NCBI GenBank assembly: GCA_017410145.1
Contig: JAFQRJ010000015.1
Location: 62,001 to 126,000, forward strand
Reading direction: 5' to 3'
Source: Tyzzerella sp.
GTDB lineage: Bacteria > Bacillota > Clostridia > Lachnospirales > Lachnospiraceae
DNA length: 64,000 nt
Shown here: positions 8,485 to 16,979 of the stretch, in pieces
Layout: each line of letters starts with the position of its first letter
Position numbering within the stretch: position 1 is the first letter of the stretch
Position numbers and translations under genes: made by a program
Notes under the pieces: model-generated
What the model was told of the DNA's origin: nothing
Seen by the model: only the letters and a program-made list of their open reading frames with translations
Databases searched by the model: none

Positions 8485-9699
8485 ATGCGCTTATTTAAAC
8501 TTAACAATCTTATATGGATACTTTATATATTTTATATATTTTCTATAGTTGCTTTTGGTGATAGAAGTGAATATTATCTAATTTCAAATGTTACATTTTT
8601 GATCTTGATAGTATTGATGATAATTTATGTGTGGCCTAACATCTTGCATATAAAGAAAACTCAATTGCTGTTTCTTCCGTTTGCCATATTCTGTTTTGCT
8701 TCATGTATTTGGTCATATTCTTTTGACAATTCAATTATAAGAACAATAACTGTATTTGAATTGGTAATTCTTTTCATTGTTTTGTGTCAATATTTGCAAA
8801 AAACAAAAGAAGTCATGCGATATTATTTGGGATTTGCAATAGCAGGTGCTGTAGTTTCGGTATATACAGTTGTATTTTATGGAGGAATAAGTGGATTAAG
8901 AGAAATATTAATTGATCAAACCAGATTAGGAGAAGAACTTGTTAATTCAAATACATTAGCGATGTTCTTGTCTATATCTTCGTGTATTTTTTTGCTTTTG
9001 TTTTTAGAACGAAAGAGATGGCTCTATTTATTACCAGTGTTGTTAACTGTTGCGATTATTGCATTGACGGGCAGCAAAAAGGGAATTATTGATATTGGCC
9101 TAGGTTTTTTGTTTACCATACTTTTAGGTCAAAGTAAAAGTAAGACACCAAAGTTTATTACATGGATGATCAGACTAGTTTTTTTTGGATTGGTAGTGTA
9201 TTTCTGTTGGCAGTTACCGATATTTAATACTATTAGATTGAGACTTGAAATGATGTTTGCTACTATCTTTGAGAGCAGCGCATCGAATACTACGGACTAT
9301 TCTACACTTCAACGCCAAGCATTAATACAAATTGGCATGGAACAGTTTTTTAAGACGCCTGTATTAGGTGTCGGAATAGATGCTTCAGGTTTTTTGGGCA
9401 AGTTGGCAATTAATAGTGCAACATATTTGCATAATAACTATGTTGAATTACTCGCTACAGGTGGTATAGTAGGTTTTCTAATGTATTATGTTCCTTTTAT
9501 TAAAATCTTTATATCAAATTGGAAAACATATAAATATTCTATGTGTAGCAGAATCAGCATAGTTGTTCTATTGCTACAATTTATTAATGATTCGGCAGCT
9601 GTTCAATATGCTTCTAAACTTACTTATGTTGTAGCGGCTTTGGCGTTTGCTGCTTGTTATGAGTGTTGCGTTACACAAAAAGATATTTCAAGGAGTTAA
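8485..9699 (+). CDS. O-antigen/capsule polymerase (Wzy-like) membrane protein
   Basis: A 404-residue integral membrane protein with around ten hydrophobic segments and a large external loop near residues 270-320. The stretch LGVGIDASGF followed by HNNYVELLATGG matches the conserved motif of the O-antigen ligase/polymerase family (PF04932). In a Wzx/Wzy pathway it links repeat units outside the membrane; the flippase partner is at 12889. ATG 8485 is preceded by AGGAAAGG (8471-8478). Confidence 0.82.
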   Translation: MRLFKLNNLIWILYIFYIFSIVAFGDRSEYYLISNVTFLILIVLMIIYVWPNILHIKKTQLLFLPFAIFCFASCIWSYSFDNSIIRTITVFELVILFIVLCQYLQKTKEVMRYYLGFAIAGAVVSVYTVVFYGGISGLREILIDQTRLGEELVNSNTLAMFLSISSCIFLLLFLERKRWLYLLPVLLTVAIIALTGSKKGIIDIGLGFLFTILLGQSKSKTPKFITWMIRLVFFGLVVYFCWQLPIFNTIRLRLEMMFATIFESSASNTTDYSTLQRQALIQIGMEQFFKTPVLGVGIDASGFLGKLAINSATYLHNNYVELLATGGIVGFLMYYVPFIKIFISNWKTYKYSMCSRISIVVLLLQFINDSAAVQYASKLTYVVAALAFAACYECCVTQKDISRS

Positions 9700-9700
9700 T

Positions 9701-10675
9701 ATGAACTTATACATAAAAATAAAAAGAGTTCTAAAAAAACCACAGTTAATTGTAACATTATTTAATGAAAAAGGTATGTTAAAAATACTTTCTGATAGAA
9801 TGCAAATTAAACTTATATGGTGGAGTCAGTTTGGCAAAAAAATAAACTTGAATAATCCAAAAACTTTTTGCGAAAAGTTACAATGGTTGAAATTATACGA
9901 TCATAATCCTTTGTATTCATCTTTAGTAGATAAGTATGCTGTTCGTCAATATGTTGCAAATAAAATTGGTACTCAATATTTAATTCCGCTGCTTGGAGTT
10001 TGGGAGAGCCCTGATGAAATTGATTTTTCAAGTCTTCCTAATGAATTTGTTTTGAAATGTAATCATAATTCGGGACTTGGAATGTGTATATGTAGTGACA
10101 AAAGTAAACTAGATATAGAGAAGGTTAAAAATAATTTAACAGTGGGATTGAATAAGAACCATTATTACCTATGTAGAGAATGGGCTTACAAAAATGTAAA
10201 ACCTAAAATAGTGGCAGAAAAATTTATGTCTGATGATCAATTGATAAAGAAAAATATTAAAGGTTTAATCGATTATAAATTTTACTGTTTTAACGGCAAA
10301 CCAAGATTTTTATATGTTGGATATGCAAATATAATCAATAACGAGAAACATGATTTGATGACGTTTTATATGCTAGATTGGGAAAAAGCACCATTCTATA
10401 GATTGGACCATGAAGAACTTTTCATAGAAATTGAAAAACCAGAGTTGTTGAATGAAATGATAGATGTTGCAAAAAAACTTTCTGAAGACATTCCTTTTGT
10501 TAGAGTTGATTTATACTACATAAATAAAAAAATATACTTCTCTGAACTGACTTTATGTCCTGGTGGAGGATATGGTACATTTTCTCCGGAAGCATGGGAA
10601 GAGAAGATTGGAGAATGGTTAGAGTTGCCTATGTCAAAACAATTAAAAAATGACAAGATATTAAAAAAGGGGTAA
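9701..10675 (+). CDS. TupA-like ATP-grasp protein
   Basis: A 324-residue protein matching the TupA-like ATP-grasp family (PF14305), common in capsule clusters: NPKTFCEKLQWLK near residue 48, DKYAVRQYV, FVLKCNHNSG (ATP-binding) and a C-terminal metal site region, VRVDLYYINKKIYFSELTL. ATP-grasp enzymes form amide or peptide-like bonds, so this one may attach an amino acid or similar group to the glycan. ATG 9701 has AAGGAG 6 bp upstream and follows the polymerase stop by 1 bp. Confidence 0.82.
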   Translation: MNLYIKIKRVLKKPQLIVTLFNEKGMLKILSDRMQIKLIWWSQFGKKINLNNPKTFCEKLQWLKLYDHNPLYSSLVDKYAVRQYVANKIGTQYLIPLLGVWESPDEIDFSSLPNEFVLKCNHNSGLGMCICSDKSKLDIEKVKNNLTVGLNKNHYYLCREWAYKNVKPKIVAEKFMSDDQLIKKNIKGLIDYKFYCFNGKPRFLYVGYANIINNEKHDLMTFYMLDWEKAPFYRLDHEELFIEIEKPELLNEMIDVAKKLSEDIPFVRVDLYYINKKIYFSELTLCPGGGYGTFSPEAWEEKIGEWLELPMSKQLKNDKILKKG

Positions 10676-10676
10676 T

Positions 10677-11777
10677 ATGAAAAAAATATTATTGGTGTCT
10701 TGCGGAGGCTTGGGAAACGGTGGTGTCCAAGCTGTAATGATGAGTATTGTAAGAAAATTGCATTGCGAATATATATTTGATATGCTGTTGTTCACATCCG
10801 AAAAACGATTTTATGATGATGAATTTCTTTCATATGGCGGAAAGATAATGAGAATCCCGCGTTATGAGGGACATAGTAATTTAAGAGCAAGAGCTGATTA
10901 TTACATTCGTGGGCATAAACTGTATCGAAGTGTGATTGAGAATATTATAGAAAATGGACCTTATGATGTTATTCATTGTAACGATGAATTTGAAAGTGCT
11001 ATAATGATAAAAGCAGCGGCGAGATTGAATATTCCTATTCGCATTGCACATACACATTTAATCACAAAGCATACGAATCTTTTAGAAAGATTTGTTAATG
11101 GCTATAGAGCGTTAGTAATTGAAAAATATGCTACTAAAAAACTGGGATGTTCAGAAAAAGCTTGTGATTCGTTTTATTTTAACAAAAATAATGCAATGAT
11201 AATAAATAACACATACGATGAAGAGAAATTTTCTAAACACTATATAAAAAAGGATTTAAATAATTTTAATATTATACAAATAGGTAGTTTTAATTATATT
11301 AAAAATCAAATATTTACCATTAAGGTTTTAAACGAGATAGTGAAGTGTTATCCAAAAACTAAACTTAGATTGGTTGGATTTGATATGGATAATTATTTGG
11401 ATTATATAAGCCGGGAAATTGAGAAATTAAATTTGGGTGATAATGTAGATATTTTTCCGAGTGATGCCGACACACCGGCTTTGCTAAGTGATTCAATAGC
11501 ATTATTACTTCCATCGTTACAAGAAGGATTTGGTATTGTTCTTGTTGAAGCACAAGCTATGGGTGTTCGCTGTTTGGCTTCGACCAATGTTCCTGATACA
11601 GCAAATTGCGGTGGTGTAGAGTTTTTGAAATTAGAGGACGGACCAGAGATTTGGGCAAATAAAATTATAAGTTATTATGAAAAGAACGAGTTGATAAAAA
11701 AGGATTTTGACGTTAGCAGATTTGATTCAAAGGAAGTAATGGCTGTTTACAGGAAATTATATGAGGGTATTGAGTAA
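10677..11777 (+). CDS. GT4 glycosyltransferase, EpsF-like
   Basis: A 366-residue GT-B protein beginning with CGGLGNGGVQAVMMSIVR, the acceptor loop seen in EpsF-type glycosyltransferases, and carrying PSLQEGFGIVLVEAQAMG as the donor E-x7-E motif. It begins 1 bp after the ATP-grasp gene stop and overlaps the pyruvyltransferase start by 1 bp (TAATG), which points to coupled translation. Its sugar specificity is unknown. Confidence 0.87.
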   Translation: MKKILLVSCGGLGNGGVQAVMMSIVRKLHCEYIFDMLLFTSEKRFYDDEFLSYGGKIMRIPRYEGHSNLRARADYYIRGHKLYRSVIENIIENGPYDVIHCNDEFESAIMIKAAARLNIPIRIAHTHLITKHTNLLERFVNGYRALVIEKYATKKLGCSEKACDSFYFNKNNAMIINNTYDEEKFSKHYIKKDLNNFNIIQIGSFNYIKNQIFTIKVLNEIVKCYPKTKLRLVGFDMDNYLDYISREIEKLNLGDNVDIFPSDADTPALLSDSIALLLPSLQEGFGIVLVEAQAMGVRCLASTNVPDTANCGGVEFLKLEDGPEIWANKIISYYEKNELIKKDFDVSRFDSKEVMAVYRKLYEGIE

Positions 11778-12865
11778 TGAAAATTGGGATGATGACGTTT
11801 CATAAGGCAGATAATTTAGGGGCAGTTTTGCAAGCTTCGGCGTTACAAAAACATTTGACAGATTTTTTTGGTGAATGTGAAATGATTGATTATATTCCCA
11901 ATAATCAAGTGGTAAATCAGAGCATATTCCGAAAAGTATTACATTATTGTAAAAATGTAATACTTTTTTGGGTATCTGTACCAGAATATATAAGACATAG
12001 AAAATTTGAGGCATATAGGGACCAGTACTATGGAAAGTTATCTGAAACTTATAGTGGAGATCAGGCAATAGAAAGACAGTGTGATAGATACGATGTTATA
12101 GTTTCAGGGAGCGATCAGATATTCAATACTACACTTACTGGTAACTCAAAAGCCTTTTATTTACATTTTGAAAACAAAGCAAGGAAAGTTAGCTATGCTT
12201 CAAGTTTTGGCAGGAAGAATATTTCTCTTGATGAAAAAGAGAATATACGTAAATATTTAACCTTGTTTTCTGATGTTTCTGTCAGAGAGGCATCCGCAAG
12301 AGAGCTGATATTTCAGGAGATTGGAGTAATGCCCGATTTGGTTTTGGACCCAGTGTTTTTGCTAGATAGATGTGAATGGGATACTAGATGTAAACATTTG
12401 AAAAGACTGCCTAAAAAATATATTTTTGTATATTCTATGGAACAATCGGAAGTGTTAAATAACGTTGTACAACAAATAGCATGTGAGGAACGAATGGATG
12501 TAATTGTCGTTTGTGGTGGAAGAAAAACTAGAAATATAAAAGGGAAAAAAGATACAACATGTGGACCGACAGAGTTTCTAAGGTATATAAAAAATGCGGA
12601 TGTTGTAATAACTAATTCCTTTCATGGTTGTGCATTTTCGTTAATCTATGAAAAAAATTTTTATTGTATTGCACATTCATCAAGAAATGCTAGATTAGAG
12701 AATCTTTTACAGTTAATAAACAAAGAGAAAGCATTAATAATTACTAAAATTGATAATTATAAAAGTTACATGATTGATGGGAAACAGTCTTTTCCTAAAT
12801 TAAACAAATATATTGAGTCTTCAAAGCAATACTTAAAAAGATGTATTCTGGGAAAAGATAAATAA
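11777..12865 (+). CDS. Polysaccharide pyruvyl transferase family protein
   Basis: A 362-residue member of PF04230. Visible are the N-terminal FHKADNLGAVLQASAL segment, SGSDQIFNTTL, YASSFG, SVREASA and TNSFHGCAFSLIY; the last is the conserved donor-site motif. Family members transfer pyruvate from PEP to a sugar as a ketal, adding negative charge to the glycan. It overlaps the upstream GT4 by 1 bp and is followed after 23 bp by the flippase gene. Confidence 0.9.
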   Translation: MKIGMMTFHKADNLGAVLQASALQKHLTDFFGECEMIDYIPNNQVVNQSIFRKVLHYCKNVILFWVSVPEYIRHRKFEAYRDQYYGKLSETYSGDQAIERQCDRYDVIVSGSDQIFNTTLTGNSKAFYLHFENKARKVSYASSFGRKNISLDEKENIRKYLTLFSDVSVREASARELIFQEIGVMPDLVLDPVFLLDRCEWDTRCKHLKRLPKKYIFVYSMEQSEVLNNVVQQIACEERMDVIVVCGGRKTRNIKGKKDTTCGPTEFLRYIKNADVVITNSFHGCAFSLIYEKNFYCIAHSSRNARLENLLQLINKEKALIITKIDNYKSYMIDGKQSFPKLNKYIESSKQYLKRCILGKDK

Positions 12866-12888
12866 ATTGAAAGTGTCAAAGATGGTAT

Positions 12889-14430
12889 ATGAAGAGTAAT
12901 TCGAGAACAAAACAAACAGTATTAAATGCATCTGCAAATTTAATTGATAACATAATCAAAGTGTTTATTAAATTTGCATCAAGATATGTTTTTATATTTA
13001 CACTTGGTCAACAGTATTTGGGGGTAAGTGCATTGTTTTCTAGTATTATCACGATGCTATCACTCGCAGATTTGGGATTTGGTATTGCACTTCCACAGGC
13101 TTTATATGAGCCTTTAGCAAAGCAAGATGAAAACCAGATTAAGAAGATAATGCAATTCTATGAAAAAGTTTATGTTGTTATTTCTGCCTGCATCTTAGGT
13201 ATTGGAATTGCGTTGCTTCCTTTTTTGAGATTAATTATTGGAAATCAAGATATTTCGGGTATTTCAAATATTAATACAATCTATGTCTTATTTATTGTAC
13301 AGTCCGCAGTTTCGTATCTGTTTGTGTATAAAAGAACACTTTTTGTGGCTGACCAAAAAAATTATATAGTGACTGTTATTGAGTCTTTTACAAGTATAAT
13401 ATCTACGATTGTTCAGATAGTAACATTATTGATTACAAAAAATTATATTTTATATTTACTTATATCAATTGCAGCAATTGTTGCTCAGAATCTTTTTATT
13501 TCTTATAAATGTGATAAATGTTATCCATTCTTAAAAAATAAAAAAAACGAATCTAAGTTAGAACATAACGAAATAAGAACATTAGTAAAAAAAATATATG
13601 CGTTATTTATTTACAAGGTTGCCATAGCTGTAGAAACAGGAACAGATAATCTTATAATGACTGCGTTTTGTGGTTTGACTATAACAGGGTTATGTTCAAA
13701 CTATACGTTGATTACGACATCTGTAGCAAGCATTTTAATGATGGTTATGTCTGCGGCTACAGCGAGTATAGGAAATGTTATTGTGACGGAAAGTAACGAA
13801 ACTACATATAAATTATATAAACTTTTAGATTTTATAGGTTTTTGGGTGTATTCAGTATGTGCAATTTCAATGGTTGTTTTAGTGGGTCCGTTTATCAGAA
13901 TGTTTTTAGGTACTGATTATATGATTAATACATCAACAGTGGTTGTATTGTGCATGAATTTTTATATTTGTGGAGTTCAGAATATAAACTCTAATTTTAG
14001 AAATGCGTATGGTTTGTTTTATGAGGGAAGATATAGACCGATATTTATGATCATCATAAATATCAGTTCCTCTATTGTTTTGGCAAAAATAATGGGGGTA
14101 ACAGGTATATTTATTGGAACCTTGTTAAGTAGATTGCTTACGGTGGGTATATTTGATCCGTATATTGTATTTAAGTATGGTCTTAAATATCCTTTAAAAG
14201 AATATTACAAATCGCATTTAAGTTACCATTTTATTACAATTATAATAGGTGCCGGAATGTTTTGGGTTTTTGCATTTTGGAATACGCAAAACATTCTTAC
14301 ATGGGTATTGAAAGCAATTTCTGTTTTTATACTAACAAATTTAATGTTTGTCATTATTTTTAATAAAAATAACAATTTTATCCTGCTTATTCGACGTATA
14401 AAAGTATTTAGGAGGGGAATGGTCTTGTGA
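12889..14430 (+). CDS. Polysaccharide flippase (Wzx, MOP superfamily)
   Basis: A 513-residue membrane protein with about 12-14 hydrophobic segments across its length. The N-terminal LGQQYLGVSALFSSIITMLSLADLG resembles Firmicutes Wzx proteins, which flip undecaprenyl-linked repeat units across the membrane. Partner of the Wzy-like protein at 8485. It overlaps the next gene by 4 bp (GTGA). Confidence 0.88.
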   Translation: MKSNSRTKQTVLNASANLIDNIIKVFIKFASRYVFIFTLGQQYLGVSALFSSIITMLSLADLGFGIALPQALYEPLAKQDENQIKKIMQFYEKVYVVISACILGIGIALLPFLRLIIGNQDISGISNINTIYVLFIVQSAVSYLFVYKRTLFVADQKNYIVTVIESFTSIISTIVQIVTLLITKNYILYLLISIAAIVAQNLFISYKCDKCYPFLKNKKNESKLEHNEIRTLVKKIYALFIYKVAIAVETGTDNLIMTAFCGLTITGLCSNYTLITTSVASILMMVMSAATASIGNVIVTESNETTYKLYKLLDFIGFWVYSVCAISMVVLVGPFIRMFLGTDYMINTSTVVVLCMNFYICGVQNINSNFRNAYGLFYEGRYRPIFMIIINISSSIVLAKIMGVTGIFIGTLLSRLLTVGIFDPYIVFKYGLKYPLKEYYKSHLSYHFITIIIGAGMFWVFAFWNTQNILTWVLKAISVFILTNLMFVIIFNKNNNFILLIRRIKVFRRGMVL

Positions 14431-15419
14431 GAAATAATGTGATTAAAAAAAAGTTTCCTATAGTTTTTGGTGTGCGAAACAAGGATGAGGCTGTTTTGAA
14501 ACAAAGCACATCAGGTGGTTTTTTTACGGCAGTTTCAGATTTGTTTTTGGAGAATGGAGATAGTGTTTGTGGAGTTGTTTTCTCGGAAGATTATGAAGCA
14601 ATTCATGTTTTAACAAATGAAAAAAAAGCTAGGGACAAAATGCGAGGCGCTAAATACGTTCAAAGTTCACTAGGGAATATTTTTGAGGGAATTGAACGAT
14701 TATTAGCTGACAATAAAAAAGTTTTGTTTATAGGAACACCTTGCCAAGTCGTAGGTTTAAAAAATTATATATGTCAGAAAAAAATAAATGAAATAAATTT
14801 ATTTACAATTGATATTATATGTCATGGAGTGCCAAGTCCTGCAGTTTTCCGAGAACATATACGTTTTATTGAGCAAAAATATGGAAAAATAATTAATTAT
14901 TCATTTAGAGACAAAGAAGTGGGATGGCGTGGACAGAATGTCACGATAAAAACAAACCAAGGTAGAGTTCCCCAAAAAATAGCAAAATCCTATTCAAATT
15001 TATATTTTAATTCATTAATTATTAGACCGTCTTGCCATAAATGTCAATTTTCTACGTTAAAAAGAAAAGGAGATATTACAATAGGGGATTTTTGGCGCAT
15101 TAATGAAGAAAATAGTAAATTTAATGATAATAAGGGTGTTTCAGAAGTGTTGATTAATTCTGAAAAAGGCTTGGCTTTATTTGAAATGTGTAAAGAAAAA
15201 CTGGAGCATTTTAAAGTTAGTTCTCAAAGCTATATACAACCTAATATGCTTTGCCCAACTGAAAAACATTTTGCTACAGAATGGTTTTGGCATAGATATT
15301 TACTTGAGGGTTTTACTAGATACAGATCGATTTGGTGTAAATTAAAACTGAAAACAGTTATAAGTAAAATACGCAGAAAGTTATGTAAAGTAATGGGATT
15401 TGAGAAAGTAGGGAACTAG
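14427..15419 (+). CDS. Coenzyme F420 hydrogenase/dehydrogenase beta-subunit-like protein, lacking its usual N-terminal ferredoxin domain
   Basis: A 330-residue protein with FrhB/FdhB N and C domains (PF04422/PF04432): STSGGFFTAVSDLFLE, MRGAKYVQSS, LFIGTPCQVVGLKNY and DIICHGVPSP, plus a Cys pair in SCHKCQF. Homologues in glycan clusters usually begin with a 2x[4Fe-4S] ferredoxin domain followed by this part. Here that domain is absent and a separate 65-residue ferredoxin-like ORF lies downstream at 15484. The role is probably redox chemistry on a sugar, with unknown substrate. GTG 14427 has AGGAGGGG about 9 bp upstream. Confidence 0.83.
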   Translation: MRNNVIKKKFPIVFGVRNKDEAVLKQSTSGGFFTAVSDLFLENGDSVCGVVFSEDYEAIHVLTNEKKARDKMRGAKYVQSSLGNIFEGIERLLADNKKVLFIGTPCQVVGLKNYICQKKINEINLFTIDIICHGVPSPAVFREHIRFIEQKYGKIINYSFRDKEVGWRGQNVTIKTNQGRVPQKIAKSYSNLYFNSLIIRPSCHKCQFSTLKRKGDITIGDFWRINEENSKFNDNKGVSEVLINSEKGLALFEMCKEKLEHFKVSSQSYIQPNMLCPTEKHFATEWFWHRYLLEGFTRYRSIWCKLKLKTVISKIRRKLCKVMGFEKVGN

Positions 15420-15483
15420 ATATGGATATAATGATGTATTTGATGACATCTTGCTCATTGAACTGAAGAAAGGAATGGAAATA

Positions 15484-15681
15484 ATGATGAAACAAATTCC
15501 AATTTTGTATAATCAAGAAGAGGAATGCTGTGGTTGCACGGCATGCTTTGCAATTTGTCCAAGAAATGCAATTACAATGGTTTCAGATATAAAAGGATTT
15601 GCTTATCCCAAAATAAATCCTAATAAATGTGTTGGATGCTATATGTGTCTTAAAGTATGCCCTTTTAAAAAAGAATTATAG
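15484..15681 (+). CDS. Small 2x[4Fe-4S] ferredoxin-domain protein (detached or truncated)
   Basis: A 65-residue protein with two complete clusters' worth of cysteines: CCGCTACFAICP (C-x2-C-x2-C-x3-C) and CVGCYMCLKVCP. It corresponds closely to the N-terminal domain of fused ferredoxin/F420-hydrogenase-beta proteins and stops right after the second CP. ATG 15484 is used because AAGGA lies about 9 bp upstream; ATG 15475 overlaps that site. It could supply electrons to the protein encoded just upstream, or be the front of a second fused gene whose rear was deleted. Confidence 0.75.
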   Translation: MMKQIPILYNQEEECCGCTACFAICPRNAITMVSDIKGFAYPKINPNKCVGCYMCLKVCPFKKEL

Positions 15682-15687
15682 AGTTAC

Positions 15688-15716
15688 TTGAGACATAATT
15701 AGTAATGGTGTATAGT
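15688..15716 (+). promoter_or_regulatory. Sigma-A promoter for the capE-like gene
   Basis: TTGAGA (15688-15693), 17-bp spacer, TATAGT (15711-15716), about 50 bp before the ATG. It would let the UDP-FucNAc dehydratase gene be transcribed apart from the glycan operon. Confidence 0.6.
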
Positions 15717-15765
15717 TAATAATGGTTTTATTAAAAGATAAGGTACATAAATGGAGGGAATAAAT

Positions 15766-16806
15766 ATGTTCAACGGAAAAACTTTATTAATCACAGGTGG
15801 TACAGGTTCATTTGGAAATGCCGTACTTGACCGTTTTTTAACAACAGATATTAAGGAAATTCGCATTTTTTCGCGTGATGAGTTAAAGCAGGATAACATG
15901 CGCCATTTATATCAGAAGGAATTTCCAGAGTATAGTGACAAATTAAAATTTTACATAGGTGATGTGCGTGATATTCAGAGCGTGCGTAATGCAATGCATG
16001 GGGTGGATTACATTTTCCATGCTGCAGCTTTAAAACAGGTTCCATCATGCGAATTTTTCCCGATTGAAGCGGTGAAGACCAATGTACTTGGAACGGAAAA
16101 TGTATTGACAGCAGCAATCGAAGCTGGCGTGAAAAAGGTCATCTGTTTGTCTACAGATAAAGCAGCTTATCCAGTAAATGCGATGGGAACTTCAAAGGCG
16201 ATGATGGAGAAAGTAATTGTTGCGAAGTCAAGAACCATTTCTCCGGATAAGACAAGCATATGTTGTACACGTTATGGTAATGTTATGTGTTCACGTGGCT
16301 CAGTTATTCCGCTGTTCATCAGCCAGATTAAAGATGGCAAAGATTTGACAGTGACAGAACCGACAATGACACGTTTTATTATGAGTTTGGAAGAAGCTGT
16401 GGAATTGGTTGTGTTTGCATTCCAGAATGCGGAATCGGGAGATATCATGGTTCAGAAAGCACCAGCATGTACAATTGAGGTGTTGGCGCAGGCTGTTAAG
16501 GAATTGTTCCATGCGGACAGTGATATTAAGGTGATTGGTATTCGCCACGGTGAAAAGATGTATGAAACTTTATTGACTAATGAAGAATGTGGTAATGCAA
16601 TTGATATGGGTAATTTCTATCGTGTTCCATGTGATAAGCGTGATTTGAACTACGACAAGTATTTCAAAGATGGTGATGTGGATAGAAATCCATTGACAGA
16701 ATTTAATTCTAATAATACGGAGCTGCTGAATGTAGAAGAGGTAAAGGCGAAGTTATTGGAACTTAAGTATATTAGAGATGAAATTGCGGAGTGGGAGAGT
16801 AGATAG
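15766..16806 (+). CDS. capE: UDP-N-acetylglucosamine 4,6-dehydratase/5-epimerase (CapE/FnlA-like)
   Basis: A 346-residue SDR of the inverting dehydratase group. It shows GGTGSFG (cofactor), FSRDELKQDNM (typical of FnlA/CapE/FlaA1), HAAALKQVPSCEFFPIEAVKTN and the Ser-Thr-Asp-Lys stretch LSTDKAAYPVNAMGTSK, where Met replaces Tyr of the standard Y-x-x-x-K triad, as is known for this family. It makes the 4-keto precursor for UDP-L-FucNAc. ATG 15766 has GGAGGG 7 bp upstream. Its usual partners capF and capG are 12.5 kb away, with an accessory block in between. Confidence 0.88.
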   Translation: MFNGKTLLITGGTGSFGNAVLDRFLTTDIKEIRIFSRDELKQDNMRHLYQKEFPEYSDKLKFYIGDVRDIQSVRNAMHGVDYIFHAAALKQVPSCEFFPIEAVKTNVLGTENVLTAAIEAGVKKVICLSTDKAAYPVNAMGTSKAMMEKVIVAKSRTISPDKTSICCTRYGNVMCSRGSVIPLFISQIKDGKDLTVTEPTMTRFIMSLEEAVELVVFAFQNAESGDIMVQKAPACTIEVLAQAVKELFHADSDIKVIGIRHGEKMYETLLTNEECGNAIDMGNFYRVPCDKRDLNYDKYFKDGDVDRNPLTEFNSNNTELLNVEEVKAKLLELKYIRDEIAEWESR

Positions 16807-16820
16807 ATCCTTTTGGCAGT

Positions 16821-16847
16821 AAAATGGATTGCGAAATCGCCAATCCA
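16821..16847 (-). terminator. Terminator on the - strand, downstream of the decayed Rpn remnant
   Basis: TGGATTG pairs with CAATCCA around CGAAATCG, and on the - strand the stem is followed by TTTT (bases 16824-16821). It would end - strand transcription before it enters capE. Confidence 0.5.
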
Positions 16848-16857
16848 AATATTCAAC

Positions 16858-16942
16858 TTACTTTGAATTCCGTTCTTGTAATTCAGCAATTTGCTTGCGT
16901 AGAGAATCATTTTCATCTTGCAGAGGAGCATTTAAACTTAAA
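16858..16942 (-). pseudogene. C-terminal remnant of an Rpn-like coiled-coil protein
   Basis: Read on the - strand, this short stretch gives an in-frame coiled-coil tail (QDENDSLRKQIAELQERNSK) ending in TAA at 16860-16858. It resembles the tail of the intact Rpn-family gene next to it (EKDAEIARLKAQLG) in register and composition, has no start codon or ribosome site, and is best read as the leftover end of a second Rpn-type gene. Confidence 0.5.
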
Positions 16943-16973
16943 TAAGGTGGCGGATTGTTGCCCGTCACCTTAT
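16942..16973 (-). terminator. Hairpin terminator after the Rpn-family gene
   Basis: A stem of about 12 bp with one G-T wobble (ATAAGGTGGCGG with CCGTCACCTTAT) lies just past the - strand stop at 16980, followed on that strand by TTTAAGTTT. The weak T run makes it a moderate terminator. Confidence 0.55.
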
Positions 16974-16979
16974 ACAATA

